Assembly (NCBI RefSeq): GCF_018100985.1
Contig: NZ_JAGJEI010000008.1
Span: 97,078 to 161,077, forward strand
DNA: 64,000 bases
Reading direction: 5' to 3'
From: Pseudoalteromonas sp. MMG007
GTDB taxonomy: Bacteria > Pseudomonadota > Gammaproteobacteria > Enterobacterales > Alteromonadaceae
Position 1 is the first letter of the stretch. Each line of letters begins with the position of its first letter. Made by a program: the position numbers and the translations under genes. Shown piece by piece: positions 24,779-35,900 of this stretch. A model generated the notes under the pieces. The model had not been told where the DNA came from, did no database searches, and saw only the letters and a program-made list of their open reading frames with translations.

Positions 24779-24807
24779 ATTATCTCTACTTTTACTGTGT
24801 TATTCAA
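24779..24807 (-). promoter_or_regulatory. ffs promoter
   Basis: TTGAAT, 17-base spacer, GATAAT on the minus strand, followed by a GC-rich CCCGCGCC discriminator region. The start would lie about 20 nt before the mature RNA, which implies 5' processing. Confidence 0.65.
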
Positions 24808-24880
24808 GGGATAATCAAAAAAGAAAGTGCGATTGCATACTTCATATACAATCGCGGCTTTTAAATATATTTTGTGGCTG

Positions 24881-25756
24881 TTATTTGTTCTCTAACTGCG
24901 CTTTTATATTACGAAGTGCTGCTTTTACTTTTTTCATGTTTTCTGGACCCATGCGTAAAAGCTGTTTTTGAGCAGCAGGAAGTTGCTCCCATTCAGAAAA
25001 TGCATACTGATACGTTACTGAATCGCGTAGCAATGGTAACTCACCTTCTGGTTCTGGTGTATCGAGTAATAAATCAATAGCATCTTCAAGCGTTTGATTA
25101 AACTCATCATCACCGTAACCAATTTCGCTGTAAGCGTTGTTTATAAGTGGTTTATATTCTTCGTACATGCGCACAGCTTGTGCAGCACTCATACTTGTGA
25201 ATACTTTTACATAAGGAGTGTAACGCTCGTAGCTATTTGGATCGATTGTTAAAATGTCACCCTCGTTTACACTAAACTCTTCTTCTGGCTTGACCACTGG
25301 TGTGTGCTTTTTAGCAATTTTACCTTTGGCTATGTTATCTATAAATACAACGCCACGGCGAATCACGTCATCGGTTACCATTAAGCTCATTACTGAATCA
25401 CTTAGGTATTCGTCGATTTTTGCGACTACTACATCGTCACTTTCATCAAGCGTTGGTAGTGGCTCTACTTCAGGCTCTGGCTCAACTGGACGCTGTGCTG
25501 GCACTTCTAGGTTTTCTGGTTTTTCTGGCATAACTGATGGCGCTTCAACAACAGGATCGTTCTCTGGTTTAAGCTCCATCATTGGCTGCTCTTTTGGTGC
25601 TTGCTCTACCTCTGTGCGCTTTTGTGGCTCTTCACTTGGTTTTAAAAGTACAAATGCGGCAGCACACACCACAATAATTAAAATAATAACGGCGAATAAA
25701 AAGTTGTTATTAGGCGGACGTTTTTGAACATCTGACGCTTCTGGTTTATCTGACAT
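24881..25756 (-). CDS. DUF3014 membrane-anchored protein
   Basis: A 291-aa protein. One N-terminal membrane helix (NNFLFAVIILIIVVCAAAFVLL) is followed by a proline/glutamate-rich linker (residues ~40-100). A C-terminal globular domain carries DEYLSDSVMSLMVTDDVIRRGVVFIDNIAKG, YTPYVKVFTSM and LLRMGPENMKKVK, the DUF3014 pattern. The function is unknown; topology suggests a periplasmic domain. The start is the ATG at 25756 with GGAG upstream, not the longer frame to 25789. Confidence 0.82.
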   Translation of the reverse strand: MSDKPEASDVQKRPPNNNFLFAVIILIIVVCAAAFVLLKPSEEPQKRTEVEQAPKEQPMMELKPENDPVVEAPSVMPEKPENLEVPAQRPVEPEPEVEPLPTLDESDDVVVAKIDEYLSDSVMSLMVTDDVIRRGVVFIDNIAKGKIAKKHTPVVKPEEEFSVNEGDILTIDPNSYERYTPYVKVFTSMSAAQAVRMYEEYKPLINNAYSEIGYGDDEFNQTLEDAIDLLLDTPEPEGELPLLRDSVTYQYAFSEWEQLPAAQKQLLRMGPENMKKVKAALRNIKAQLENK

Positions 25757-25969
25757 ACAAACTCCATAAAAATTAAAATGCATTATCACTCAGAGTGCTC
25801 TGAATGGAAAAAATTCATTATGAGCAAAACTATTACTGTAACTATTTTAGCTCACAAATATAAATGTAAGCTTACTATACGTAGTAACTCAGTTATCCTT
25901 TGATTCTTCTAGCTTAAAGACTTACAGTTAATAAATAAAGTAAAGACGTTGAACAGTTTAAACACTAAT

Positions 25970-27115
25970 ATGAAAATCAAGCAAGTCGATCCAGAAAAAC
26001 CAAAAATTGCTCTGTTATTAACAGGGGGTGGCGCACGAGCCGCTTATCAAGTGGGTGTTTTAAAAGCCCTTGCCCACAGCATGCCACGTACCGCTCCTTT
26101 ACCGTTTAGAGTAATAAATGGCACCTCAGCTGGGGCTATTAACTCAGCCGCTTTAGCATGTTATGCCTCTTGTGCACATTTAGCTGTACGTAAACTTGAA
26201 TCTGTTTGGAAAAACTTTTCAACCTCTATGGTGTATAAAAGCGACTTTTTAAGTGTATTTGGCCATATAGCACGTAATATATTAACCAGCTTTCAATCTG
26301 AGCATATAAACCACCCTCCTGCGAGCTTATTAAATAATCGCCCTTTGCGAGGGCTGTTAAACGAAATTTTAGATTTACACCGAATTGAGCGTAATTTACA
26401 CCGTAATTACCTAGATGCATTATCGATTACAGCCTCTAGTTACACCACCGGTGATTCTGTGGCATTTTTTCAGTCAAACACACAAACATCGTGGCAGCGT
26501 GCAAAACGCGAAGGTCAAGCAACACGTATTAATGTTGAGCATTTAATGGCATCAAGCGCCATTCCTATGGTGTTTCCTAGTGTGAATATTTATAACCATT
26601 ATTTTGGTGATGGCTCAATACATCAGCTTTCGCCTTTAAGCCCATCTATTCATTTAGGGGCAGAGAAAATATTTATTATTGGGGTCGATCAACCTAAAGA
26701 GCTTCATCCTCCAGGGTATTCTCCTCATTACCCGGGCCTTTCGGCTGTGGCTGGGCATTTACTCGATAGTGTTTTTACCGACACCATGCAATCGGATTTA
26801 GAGCGCTTAGACCGTATTAATCGCACTTTAGGGCTACTACCCGCTCGCGATAAACACCAAGAGCTTAAACAAATTGATACCTTTGTAATTAACCCATCAC
26901 AAAACTTTAATGCCATTGCCGCGCAGTATTACAGCGATATGCCGTGGGCTATTAAAATGCTACTGCGCACTATTGGTGTTAAAAAGCATTCACAATCGAG
27001 TTTAACCAGCTACCTGTTATTCGAAAAACGCTACACTCAGCATTTAATGCAAATAGGCTTTGAAGACGGTATGAAAAAGTTACCGGAAATACGTAAGTTT
27101 TTAGAGCTAGATTAA
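25970..27115 (+). CDS. Patatin-like phospholipase
   Basis: A lipid acyl hydrolase of the patatin family, about 381 aa. The oxyanion hole GGGARAAYQVGVL lies near the N-terminus, the nucleophile serine is in GTSAGAIN, and the catalytic Asp is in FGDGSIHQ. The C-terminal half is longer than in minimal patatins. The frame is open from a TTG at 25949, seven codons upstream; neither start has a good ribosome site, so the start is uncertain. No signal peptide is seen; probably cytosolic or membrane-associated. It is convergent with the Kef-type gene, 15 bp apart. Confidence 0.85.
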   Translation: MKIKQVDPEKPKIALLLTGGGARAAYQVGVLKALAHSMPRTAPLPFRVINGTSAGAINSAALACYASCAHLAVRKLESVWKNFSTSMVYKSDFLSVFGHIARNILTSFQSEHINHPPASLLNNRPLRGLLNEILDLHRIERNLHRNYLDALSITASSYTTGDSVAFFQSNTQTSWQRAKREGQATRINVEHLMASSAIPMVFPSVNIYNHYFGDGSIHQLSPLSPSIHLGAEKIFIIGVDQPKELHPPGYSPHYPGLSAVAGHLLDSVFTDTMQSDLERLDRINRTLGLLPARDKHQELKQIDTFVINPSQNFNAIAAQYYSDMPWAIKMLLRTIGVKKHSQSSLTSYLLFEKRYTQHLMQIGFEDGMKKLPEIRKFLELD

Positions 27116-27130
27116 GCCAAAACAGGCACG

Positions 27131-29104
27131 TTACTCTATTCCATCGAGCAGGTAGTGCTCTACCCGCTCTACCCTTCTAGGTTTACCTTGCAGTACAAGT
27201 ACATCGTTAGCGTAAAGCGTTGTTTGCTCATCGGGCGTATCTATTTCTTGCCCTTCTCTGCGCAGTGCTTTAACGATTACTCGGCGTTTAGCTAAATTTA
27301 ACTCTTCTATTGCTTTATTAACTGCAAAGGCTTGCGGCGGTAATGCTACTACATGTAAATACTCTAAGCGGTCAGTTGAGGTTTCTTCACTGTCTTTAAA
27401 ATAGCCCGCGTAAAAACTTTGCATTAACGGGTAACGGTTTCGACGCTCTTTACTAACTCGGCGCACAATGCGTGTCATGGGGACGCCCGACATAGATAAT
27501 ACATGCGAAACAAGCATTAAACTCGCCTCAAGCGATTCAGGCACTACTTCTGTTACACCTAGCTCTTTTAAATAACCGAGTTGGCTATCATCACGGGTTC
27601 TTATCAGTATTTTTACGTTAGGGGCGAGTTGTTTTATGGCGTCTATAACCACTTGTGCATGTTCAAACTCTGTAAAAGTAATAATAACTAAACGCGCACG
27701 TTCTACGCCCGCACATTTTAAAATATCTTTTTGCTTAACATAGCCAAATATTACAGGCTCACCGGCGGCTTTACCTTCTTGAACCAAAATAGGGTTACTT
27801 TCTATTGCTACGTAATCTATGGCCTCGGGTTTTAAAAACCGTGCTATCGTTTGCCCAACCCGAGAAAAACCACAAATAACAACATGATCGCTGTAAAGCG
27901 TACTGCTTTGTGGCTCACTTTCTGTGGCCATACTTGGGTGCTCTAAAATTCCTAATTTGTTTAGAATAAAAGGCGTTTTATCAATTAAAAATGGCGTAAT
28001 TGCCATAGATAACACGCCAAGCGCAATTAAAAACGAAGCCTGTTCAGAGTTTAATAATTGGTGCTGCCCAGCAAGAGCTATTAACACAAAGCCAAACTCT
28101 CCCATTTGCCAAAGCATAATACCGCATGCTAGGGAGTCTTGATTTCGCTCATGCATAAGCCGAGCACTGAGCGCAACAACAGTAATTTTTAGTATTAATA
28201 AACCAAGCAAGGCTGCAATGATTAGTAAGCTGTGGTTGAGGACAAATAAAATATCGAGCTGCATACCAACGGTTACAAAAAATAGCCCCATTAAAATATC
28301 GCGAAATGGTCTTATATCGGCTTCTAATTGGTGCCTGTAATGACTCTCACCTAGCATCATTCCTGCTAAAAAAGCCCCTAAGGCCATAGATAGGCCAAAC
28401 ATATAAGTCAATAAGCCTGCAAACAGTGCAACCAAAATAGTGGTCAGTACAAATAGCTCATCGGTACGTACTTGGGCTATTTCGTTAAATACTTTAGGTA
28501 GCACCCACTTGCCAATTGCCCACAATAAAACACATACAAATGCGCCTTTGGTTAAAGCAAAAGTTAACGCCCAGCCAATACTCTGCGAGCCACTTGAGGC
28601 AAACAACGGAAGAATAATAAGTAAAGGCACTACGGCAATATCTTGAAACAGCAACACACCCACGGCAAGTTGCCCACGGCGCTGATTTAATTCACCGGTT
28701 TCTTTTAATAGCTTTACCACTACAGCCGTTGAAGAAAGCGCCATAATTGTGCCAATGGTAAAACTGGTAAGTAAGAAAAAGTCTAAACAATATAATATTA
28801 TAATGAAGAGTAAGCTGGTAACACCCACTTGCAAGGAGCCAAGCCCAAATACGAGGTTACGCATTGCCATTAGCCGAGAAATAGAAAACTCTAATCCCAG
28901 ACTAAAGAGTAAAAATACAATTCCTAACTCTGCTACAAATTCAATTTCATGCGATTGAGCAAGCCAACCAATACCATGGCTACCCGCTAAAACCCCCGTA
29001 GCTAAGTACGCTAAAATTGGTGGCAACCCTATGCGCTTAAAAAACCACACAAAAAGCACTGCCGCTACTAACAAGCCAAAAATTTGAGCGTTTATACTTT
29101 GCAA
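27131..29104 (-). CDS. Kef-type monovalent cation:proton antiporter (CPA2)
   Basis: A 657-aa protein. The first ~380 residues form the Na+/H+ exchanger-type membrane domain with about 12 segments. A TrkA-N (RCK) domain follows, starting HVVICGFSRVGQTIARFL, a Rossmann nucleotide-binding fold. The C-terminus is a TrkA-C domain (FAVNKAIEELNLAKRRVIVKAL, then DVLVLQG). The architecture matches KefB/KefC/YbaL, which exchange K+ or Na+ for protons under nucleotide or glutathione control. No KefF/KefG partner is adjacent, so YbaL-like is as likely as KefB/KefC. Confidence 0.87.
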   Translation of the reverse strand: MQSINAQIFGLLVAAVLFVWFFKRIGLPPILAYLATGVLAGSHGIGWLAQSHEIEFVAELGIVFLLFSLGLEFSISRLMAMRNLVFGLGSLQVGVTSLLFIIILYCLDFFLLTSFTIGTIMALSSTAVVVKLLKETGELNQRRGQLAVGVLLFQDIAVVPLLIILPLFASSGSQSIGWALTFALTKGAFVCVLLWAIGKWVLPKVFNEIAQVRTDELFVLTTILVALFAGLLTYMFGLSMALGAFLAGMMLGESHYRHQLEADIRPFRDILMGLFFVTVGMQLDILFVLNHSLLIIAALLGLLILKITVVALSARLMHERNQDSLACGIMLWQMGEFGFVLIALAGQHQLLNSEQASFLIALGVLSMAITPFLIDKTPFILNKLGILEHPSMATESEPQSSTLYSDHVVICGFSRVGQTIARFLKPEAIDYVAIESNPILVQEGKAAGEPVIFGYVKQKDILKCAGVERARLVIITFTEFEHAQVVIDAIKQLAPNVKILIRTRDDSQLGYLKELGVTEVVPESLEASLMLVSHVLSMSGVPMTRIVRRVSKERRNRYPLMQSFYAGYFKDSEETSTDRLEYLHVVALPPQAFAVNKAIEELNLAKRRVIVKALRREGQEIDTPDEQTTLYANDVLVLQGKPRRVERVEHYLLDGIE

Positions 29105-29237
29105 ATTTGGGCTCCGGCGTCAATTAAACTAAGGAATGTACTCTAAATATAGCAACCATATGTTTATCAAGCAATTTTAAAATATGGCATAAAAATCGCT
29201 TAGTTACTGCAAAGCAACACCCTCGGGGGAGATTTTA

Positions 29238-30134
29238 ATGGAAAACGTCCATATTTTGACACAACGTGTATCTGGTCGCGGCGACTTTTTGCCGTTTTCA
29301 GCGGAGCACACACAAGTTAATGAGTCTGCGGTAACGCATGATCTAGTTACTGAGTTACAAACAAGCTTAGTTATTGAAGATGTTTTAGCTATTTATGCAA
29401 GATTTGCTAAGCAATTGCTCAATTTTTCTGGACTGCAGTTTCAATCAACGCTAGGCACTGCACAAACCTCAGATAGCGACACTAATACTACGCCTTATAT
29501 ATATGACTTATCTATTGGTAAAGAGCACTTAGGCCAGTTAATTTACTTTAGCCAATTTAAGCTTAATGCAGCGATAGAAAGTAAATTGCGCACTTTACAT
29601 TCGGCACTCGTTTATCCGCTTCGTAACGCAATGATGTATAGTCGTGTATTAAAACTTGCTACAAAAGATGCATTAACGGGTTTAAATAATCGCAGTCAAT
29701 TTAATGATTTTTTGCTTCAAAAGCTCGAAAACTGCCGCCGTTACCAACGCCCATTTAGCCTTATGCTGCTTGATTTAGATAACTTTAAGCAAGTTAATGA
29801 TAACTTTGGCCATAAAGTAGGTGACGACATGCTCAGGGAGTTTTCAAAAGTATTATGTAGCAGCATAAGAGGCACTGATTCGGTATTTAGATTTGGTGGA
29901 GATGAGTTTGCATTACTGATTGAAGACCCTGAATTTACGACCAATAAGGTCATTGCTGAGCGAATCATGTGCTTAGTTAGAAAGTCACCGCTCATGTCTC
30001 AATACAAAGTCACAACCAGCATTGGTTTTTCTTTAGCAAGCAGCCAAGATTGCGAAAACGAAATTTTTGCTCGAGCCGATAAAGGCTTATACAAAGCAAA
30101 AGCATCTGGCCGTAACTGCGCAAAAGCATATTAG
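29238..30134 (+). CDS. Diguanylate cyclase (GGDEF) with N-terminal GAF-like region
   Basis: A 298-aa soluble protein making cyclic di-GMP. The GGDEF motif is intact at residues 220-224. The metal-binding LDLDNFK lies upstream. An inhibitory I-site RGTD (211-214) stands five residues before it, so product feedback is expected. The ~135-residue N-terminal part looks like a GAF-type sensor but is not conclusive. There is no EAL domain. A GGGGGAG ribosome site precedes the ATG. It is a single gene with a strong terminator. Confidence 0.9.
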   Translation: MENVHILTQRVSGRGDFLPFSAEHTQVNESAVTHDLVTELQTSLVIEDVLAIYARFAKQLLNFSGLQFQSTLGTAQTSDSDTNTTPYIYDLSIGKEHLGQLIYFSQFKLNAAIESKLRTLHSALVYPLRNAMMYSRVLKLATKDALTGLNNRSQFNDFLLQKLENCRRYQRPFSLMLLDLDNFKQVNDNFGHKVGDDMLREFSKVLCSSIRGTDSVFRFGGDEFALLIEDPEFTTNKVIAERIMCLVRKSPLMSQYKVTTSIGFSLASSQDCENEIFARADKGLYKAKASGRNCAKAY

Positions 30135-30151
30135 TATTTTTAACTGTATTA

Positions 30152-30184
30152 AAAAAAGCCTAGCTTCCCCCGCTAGGCTTTTTT
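30152..30184. terminator. Bidirectional terminator between the GGDEF gene and the tilS unit
   Basis: AAAAAAGCCTAGC / GCTAGGCTTTTTT stem with a TTCCCCC loop, T-rich in both directions. Confidence 0.9.
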
Positions 30185-30202
30185 ATTGCAAAAATTCCAA
30201 TT

Positions 30203-30544
30203 CTAAAGTTTTGCATTTACCAATTTATAAATAAACAACGCAGCACAAAAACCAAAAAAGAAGCCGCTCACTAAATTAAGTAATGCTGTAATACTCGCAA
30301 GCGGGGTAAATAATACTAAAACCAATGGTAAACTTACGCCTAAAATAAAAAATAGCCCGCCTTTTCCTAACCAGTAGGCAAGTAGTAACGCCGCAGATAC
30401 CACGCCACCAGCAACAGCATAGCCCAAAGTAATAATATTAAGCTCTAGTAAAACATTTGCTATAACAGCAACTAAAGCAGTTAAAAGCATGCCCATTGGC
30501 GCTTTATTAACTAACGACAAGCCTACATGCGGCTGCTCACTCAT
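30203..30544 (-). CDS. Small integral membrane protein, function unknown
   Basis: A 113-aa protein with four predicted membrane segments covering most of its length (from ~18 to ~108). I recognise no family. Its ATG overlaps the tilS stop (TAATG), so it is translated with tilS and ends before a shared terminator. The overlap is the main support that it is real. Confidence 0.65.
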   Translation of the reverse strand: MSEQPHVGLSLVNKAPMGMLLTALVAVIANVLLELNIITLGYAVAGGVVSAALLLAYWLGKGGLFFILGVSLPLVLVLFTPLASITALLNLVSGFFFGFCAALFIYKLVNAKL

Positions 30545-31848
30545 TATTTACACTCCCAAATAATACCGTTTTCATCTTTGTGTTTCTCACTTACAAAATA
30601 ACCCACTGCTTGCACAAGCTCATCGTTATAAAATATTAATGGCACCTGTGAACGCAGCCAAGGCGCTACTTTTGCATCTTTAAACCAATGTTTTAGCGTA
30701 TTGCTGCCTGGCTTTTTTAACGGCTTTATACGCGCACTATTACAATCAAATCGCACGCTTACTTGTTCATTAGTAAATGGCTCACGCACACCTTTACCGC
30801 GTTGTTTTAATAATAAACGGCCGTCACTAAGTGTTAGCTCATCTGAGATTAAAAGTTCATTGCTTAATGGTTTACGCGGTACAACAAAATATAGATATTC
30901 TTGATGACGGCGTATTTGCCCATCGTTTAAATCAATCTGCATTTGCGAATCAGTTTGAGCATTGCAAGCTTGGTTTATTATTTGCGACAACTGTTTTTGC
31001 GAAGGCATAACTTGAGTAAATAGCGCTAGCCAAGCACGCATAACATTTGCTGTTCGTACATCGCTATAACGAGTTACTTGGTTAATACACAAACCTTGCT
31101 GCTCATTTAAACTTTGGCTTAAATCAATTTGTGTATACTCATCAAGAAGCGCTTGCTGTTGCTGTAATAAACTTATACTTCGCCCCGCACATTGCTCAAA
31201 ACCATTAAAGCGCTCAGCGAGTAATGGCACTACACTTGCGCGTAAAAAATTACGATCGAAGCGTTCATCCGTATTTGAGTCATCAGTAATGTGGTTAATA
31301 TTAAACTCAGCGGCAAAGGCTTCAATATTACTACGCGTTACATTTATAAGCGGCCTAAAACATATACGCCCACTACTAAGAGTGCGAGTTTGCTGCATAG
31401 CGCCTAAGCCTTTTAGGCCCGAGCCACGTTTTAAGCGCAGTAAAAATGTTTCTATTTGATCGTTTAAATGCTGACCTAATAAAATAATACTTTCAGGTGC
31501 GCTTAGTTCATCAAGTGCTTTATAACGCGCATCACGTGCTTGCGCTTCAAGGCTTGTTCGTGTTTTTTGCTCTATGTGCACCGCAGCTGCATTAAAAGGC
31601 ACATTGAGATCAGCACACAATGTTTGGCAAAATTGTTGCCAGTCTTGAGCGTGTTGACTTAAACCATGATTAACATAAATAGCACTTACGTTTAGCGTTG
31701 GCATTTCTTGCTTTAGCAAGTGCATCACATGAAGCAATACAACAGAATCAACCCCACCCGAAAGCGCTACAGTAAAGTTATACTGTTGTTGCTTAAAAAA
31801 ATGCGCAAGTACGTGTTTAACTTGTTGATAAATGGCTGATGATTGCAT
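30544..31848 (-). CDS. tilS: tRNA(Ile)-lysidine synthase
   Basis: Attaches lysine to C34 of tRNA-Ile2 so that it reads AUA. The ATP-pyrophosphatase motif SGGVDS is at residues 30-35. The N-type ATPase domain has LGQHLNDQIETFLLRLKRGSGLKGL and RPLINVTR. Middle and C-terminal TilS domains bring it to 434 aa, close to E. coli (432). It has its own leader, since a terminator separates it from accA upstream. Essential. Confidence 0.95.
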   Translation of the reverse strand: MQSSAIYQQVKHVLAHFFKQQQYNFTVALSGGVDSVVLLHVMHLLKQEMPTLNVSAIYVNHGLSQHAQDWQQFCQTLCADLNVPFNAAAVHIEQKTRTSLEAQARDARYKALDELSAPESIILLGQHLNDQIETFLLRLKRGSGLKGLGAMQQTRTLSSGRICFRPLINVTRSNIEAFAAEFNINHITDDSNTDERFDRNFLRASVVPLLAERFNGFEQCAGRSISLLQQQQALLDEYTQIDLSQSLNEQQGLCINQVTRYSDVRTANVMRAWLALFTQVMPSQKQLSQIINQACNAQTDSQMQIDLNDGQIRRHQEYLYFVVPRKPLSNELLISDELTLSDGRLLLKQRGKGVREPFTNEQVSVRFDCNSARIKPLKKPGSNTLKHWFKDAKVAPWLRSQVPLIFYNDELVQAVGYFVSEKHKDENGIIWECK

Positions 31849-31888
31849 GTAATACGCTATAAAATTTGTGTTGCTAGTATTTTAAAAC

Positions 31889-31915
31889 AAAAAAGCCGCA
31901 TAAGCGGCTTTTTTT
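31889..31915. terminator. Terminator after accA
   Basis: AAAAAAGCCGC-ATAA-GCGGCTTTTTTT, between accA and tilS. It is efficient on both strands. Confidence 0.9.
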
Positions 31916-31940
31916 AACATTTAATGCGATAGCTACTTAA

Positions 31941-32897
31941 TTAACAGTAACCAAATGACATTAAACGTTTATAACGCTGATCAAGCATGTCTTCAAGCGA
32001 AAGTGCCTGTAAATCTGCAAGGTCACGCTGTAAACGAGCTTTTAAGTTACGCGCCATTGCATCGTAATTACGATGTGCGCCACCTAAAGGCTCATCAACT
32101 AAGTTGCTGATCAAATCAAGCTCTTTAACACGCTCAGCGGTTACACCCATAGCTTCTGCTGCGAGGGGTGCTTTATCTGCGCTTTTCCATAAAATAGAGG
32201 CACAGCCTTCTGGCGAAATTACAGAGTACGTGCTGTATTGCAACATGTTAACTCTGTCGCCAACACCAATCGCTAATGCACCACCTGAGCCGCCTTCACC
32301 AATAACCGTACAAATAGTCGGCACTTTAAGCGCCGCCATTACTTTTAGGTTACGTGCGATTGCTTCAGACTGACCACGCTCTTCAGCGCCAACACCTGGG
32401 TAAGCACCTGGTGTGTCGATAAAGGTCATAATTGGCATTTTAAAACGCTCAGCCATTTCCATTAAGCGTAATGCTTTGCGGTAACCTTCTGGCTTTGGCA
32501 TACCAAAGTTGCGCTTAATTTTTTCAGCTGTATCGCGACCTTTTTGTTGGCCAATAACCATGACTGGTTCGCCATCTAAACGTGCAACACCGCCTAAAAT
32601 AGCCGGATCGTTAGCAAAAGTACGATCGCCTGCAAACTCGTCAAATTCCGTGAAAATGCGCTCGATATAATCTCGAGTGTAAGGACGCAACGGATGACGC
32701 GCTAACTGCGATACTTGCCAAGCGCCTAAATTTGAGAATATTTCCTCTTTTTGCTTAGCACTTTTTTCTTTTAATTTGCTGACTTCCTCTTCTAACTCAA
32801 GGTCTAATTCGCCAGCGCGGCTTATACTTTGTAATTCTTCAATTTTTGCTTCTAATTCTGCAATCGGAAGCTCAAAATCAAGATAATTGAGGCTCAT
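31941..32897 (-). CDS. accA: Acetyl-CoA carboxylase carboxyltransferase subunit alpha
   Basis: Transfers the carboxyl group from biotin to acetyl-CoA with AccD, the first step of fatty acid synthesis. The 318-aa protein starts [20 protein letters not shown] and has the crotonase-fold stretch [23 protein letters not shown] and [16 protein letters not shown] with its oxyanion glycines. Length equals E. coli AccA (319). It follows dnaE by 16 bp in the lpxB-rnhB-dnaE-accA run and ends at a strong terminator. Confidence 0.97.
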   Translation of the reverse strand: MSLNYLDFELPIAELEAKIEELQSISRAGELDLELEEEVSKLKEKSAKQKEEIFSNLGAWQVSQLARHPLRPYTRDYIERIFTEFDEFAGDRTFANDPAILGGVARLDGEPVMVIGQQKGRDTAEKIKRNFGMPKPEGYRKALRLMEMAERFKMPIMTFIDTPGAYPGVGAEERGQSEAIARNLKVMAALKVPTICTVIGEGGSGGALAIGVGDRVNMLQYSTYSVISPEGCASILWKSADKAPLAAEAMGVTAERVKELDLISNLVDEPLGGAHRNYDAMARNLKARLQRDLADLQALSLEDMLDQRYKRLMSFGYC

Positions 32898-32913
32898 GCT
32901 CTAAACTACCTAA

Positions 32914-35900
32914 TCAGTTAAATTCTAGTTCTACATCTTGTGCCGCCATGAGTGATAACTTATGAATTAAGTCGTCGCTCGGCGTAACACACCATTCGAT
33001 CCCTAGGGTTAATTGTGCCAACGCATCGGGGCGTTGGTAATAAACCTTGATCGGACACGTTCCCATTTTATAAGGTTCGAGTACTTTTTGTAATTTATCG
33101 AAGAAACCTGCCTCGATTTGCACCATGTTCAGCGTCATTTTAATCGCTTTAATACGTTTTTCACGCGCTTGAGCAATGGTGTTTATTTCTCTGGCGGTCA
33201 TTGTAATGCCACCGGAGAAGTTATCAAAGCTGACCTGTCCAGATATTACCAAGATATTGTTAACTTGAAGCATTTCTTGGTACATTTCGAACTGTTCTGG
33301 AAACAAGCGTACATCAATACGGGCGCTCTTGTCATCTAAAGTTATTAGCCCCCAGCGATTTCCTTTTTTATTAATTAAGGTTCTCGCTGAAATAACTAAA
33401 CCAGCCGCTGTAGAGAGTACATCACGATTAGTTGGCTGTAAATCCACCAGCTTACCGCTGGTATAATACCTAAGTTCTTTTCGGTACTGATTTATCGGAT
33501 GCCCTGTTAAATAAAGGCCTAGCGTATCCTTTTCACCTTCAAGCCATTGGTTATCTGTAAGGCCCGTGGCTTTTATAAAGGCTTGCTCTACCTCATCAGG
33601 CTCGGTGGCTAATAAACCAAATAAATCGCTTTGCCCAAGCTGCTCTGCCTTATTGTGCTGATCGGCTGCGCGCATAGCATCTTTTAAACTTGCCAGTAAT
33701 GTTGCACGCCCTGCTTGGGTTTTTTCTGGGCCGAGCTGATCAAGTGCACCGGCATAAATTAATTTTTCGGTAACACGTTTATTTAAGCGTTTTAAATCTA
33801 CACGGGCACAAAAATCAAATAAGTCTTTAAACGGGCCGCCTTTTGCGCGTGCTTCTAAAATAGCATCTACCGGCGCTTCACCTACGCCTTTAATTGCGCC
33901 AATACCGTAAACAATTTCGCCTTGCAGGTTTACCGTAAACTTAAACTCACCGGCGTTTACATCTGGCGGTAATAAGGTGAGTTTCATGTTTTCACATTCA
34001 TCTACCAAAATTACTATTTTGTCGGTGTTATCCATATCTGCCGACATCACCGCAGCCATAAATTCAGCTGGGTGATGCGTTTTCATCCAAAGCGTTTGGT
34101 ACGAAACAAGTGCATAGGCCGCCGAGTGAGATTTATTAAAACCATACCCTGCGAACTTTTCTACCAAGTCGAAGATTTTAATGGCGAGTTCGCCGTCAAT
34201 ACCATTATTGCGTGCGCCATCTTCAAACGTTGAACGCTGTTTTGCCATTTCTTCGGGTTTTTTCTTACCCATTGCACGACGTAACATATCGGCGCCACCA
34301 AGCGTATAGCCTGCGAGCACCTGCGCTATTTGCATTACTTGTTCTTGATACAAAATAATGCCGTACGTAGGATCGAGTATTGGTTTTAAGCTTTCGTGTT
34401 GGTATTGCGCGTCGGGGTAAGAAATTTCTTCTCGGCCGAGTTTTCGGTCGATAAAGTTATCTACCATGCCTGATTGCAGTGGACCTGGGCGGAACAAGGC
34501 CACGAGTGCAATCATATCTTCAAAACAATCGGGTTTAAGGCGGCGTACTAAGTCTTTCATGCCGCGCGACTCTAGCTGAAACACTGCTGTTGTTTCGGCG
34601 CGCAGTAATAGCTCTATACTTTTTTTATCATCCAGTGGAATGGTGTTGATATCGACAGGGTCCTTACCTTCGCGCTGCATTCGCACGTTGGTCATATCCA
34701 CAGCCCACTGCAAAATGGTCAAGGTACGTAAACCCAAGAAATCGAACTTAACAAGGCCTGCAGTTTCTACGTCGTTTTTATCAAACTGGGTAACCGGAAA
34801 CTTACCTTCGTCATCGCAATAAAGTGCAGCAAAGTCGGTAATAGTGGTTGGCGATATTACTACGCCACCCGCATGTTTACCGGCGTTACGTGTACACCCT
34901 TCTAGGATGCGACACATGTCGATTAAATCTTTTACCTCAGAGTCACCGTCGTAGGCTTCTTGTAAACGCGGCTCAACTTCAAACGCTTTGGCAAGGGTCA
35001 TACCTGGATCGCCGGGGATCATCTTCGAAATACGATCAACAAACCCATACGGATGACCAAGTACACGGCCAACATCACGTATTACCGCTTTTGCCGCCAT
35101 AGTACCAAAGGTGATAATTTGCGATACCGCGTCACGGCCATACAACGCCGATACGTGATCAATTACTTCATCGCGCCTGTCCATACAAAAATCGACGTCG
35201 AAATCGGGCATTGATACACGTTCAGGGTTTAAGAATCGCTCAAAGAGTAAATCAAATTCAAGCGGATCAAGATCGGTAATTTTAAGTGCATATGCTACTA
35301 ATGAACCTGCACCAGAACCACGCCCAGGGCCTACCGGTATATTGTTATCTTTACTCCACTGAATAAACTCCATTACGATCAAGAAGTAACCCGGAAAACC
35401 CATCTGGTTAATTACGCCAAGCTCGACAGCTAAACGCTCATCGTATTCAACCCGTTTTACTTTTCTATCTTCTTCATCTGGGAATAAAAACTGTAGTCGC
35501 TCTTCAAGGCCGTCTTCTGAAACTTTAACTAAAAAGTCTTCTATTTTTAATGAACCCGTAGGGTAATCGGGTAAAAAGTAAGTGCCTAATTGCACCGTTA
35601 CATTACAGCGTTTGGCTATTTCTACGGTATTTTGTAGCGCCTCTGGAATATCGCTAAAAAGCTCAGCCATTTGCTCTGGCGTTTTAAGGTATTGTTCTTC
35701 GGAGAATCGTTTAGGGCGGCGTTTATCATCAAGCGTGTAACCGTCAAAAATGGCCACGCGAATTTCGTGCGCTTCAAAGTTCTCAGGCTTTAAAAATACC
35801 ACTTCGTTAGTGGCTACAACCGGTAACTGCTCTTTGGCTGCAAGCTCTACCGCCATGTGTAAGTAGTCTTCTTCAAGAGGGCGGTTAGTTCGTACAAGCT

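Noticed and set aside
24601..24807. 68-codon open frame on the minus strand
   Set aside because: It covers the SRP RNA gene, its terminator and promoter; the RNA explains the sequence.
25254..25727. 157-codon plus-strand frame
   Set aside because: Antisense to the DUF3014 gene; serine/glycine-rich composition is the complement of its Pro/Glu linker.
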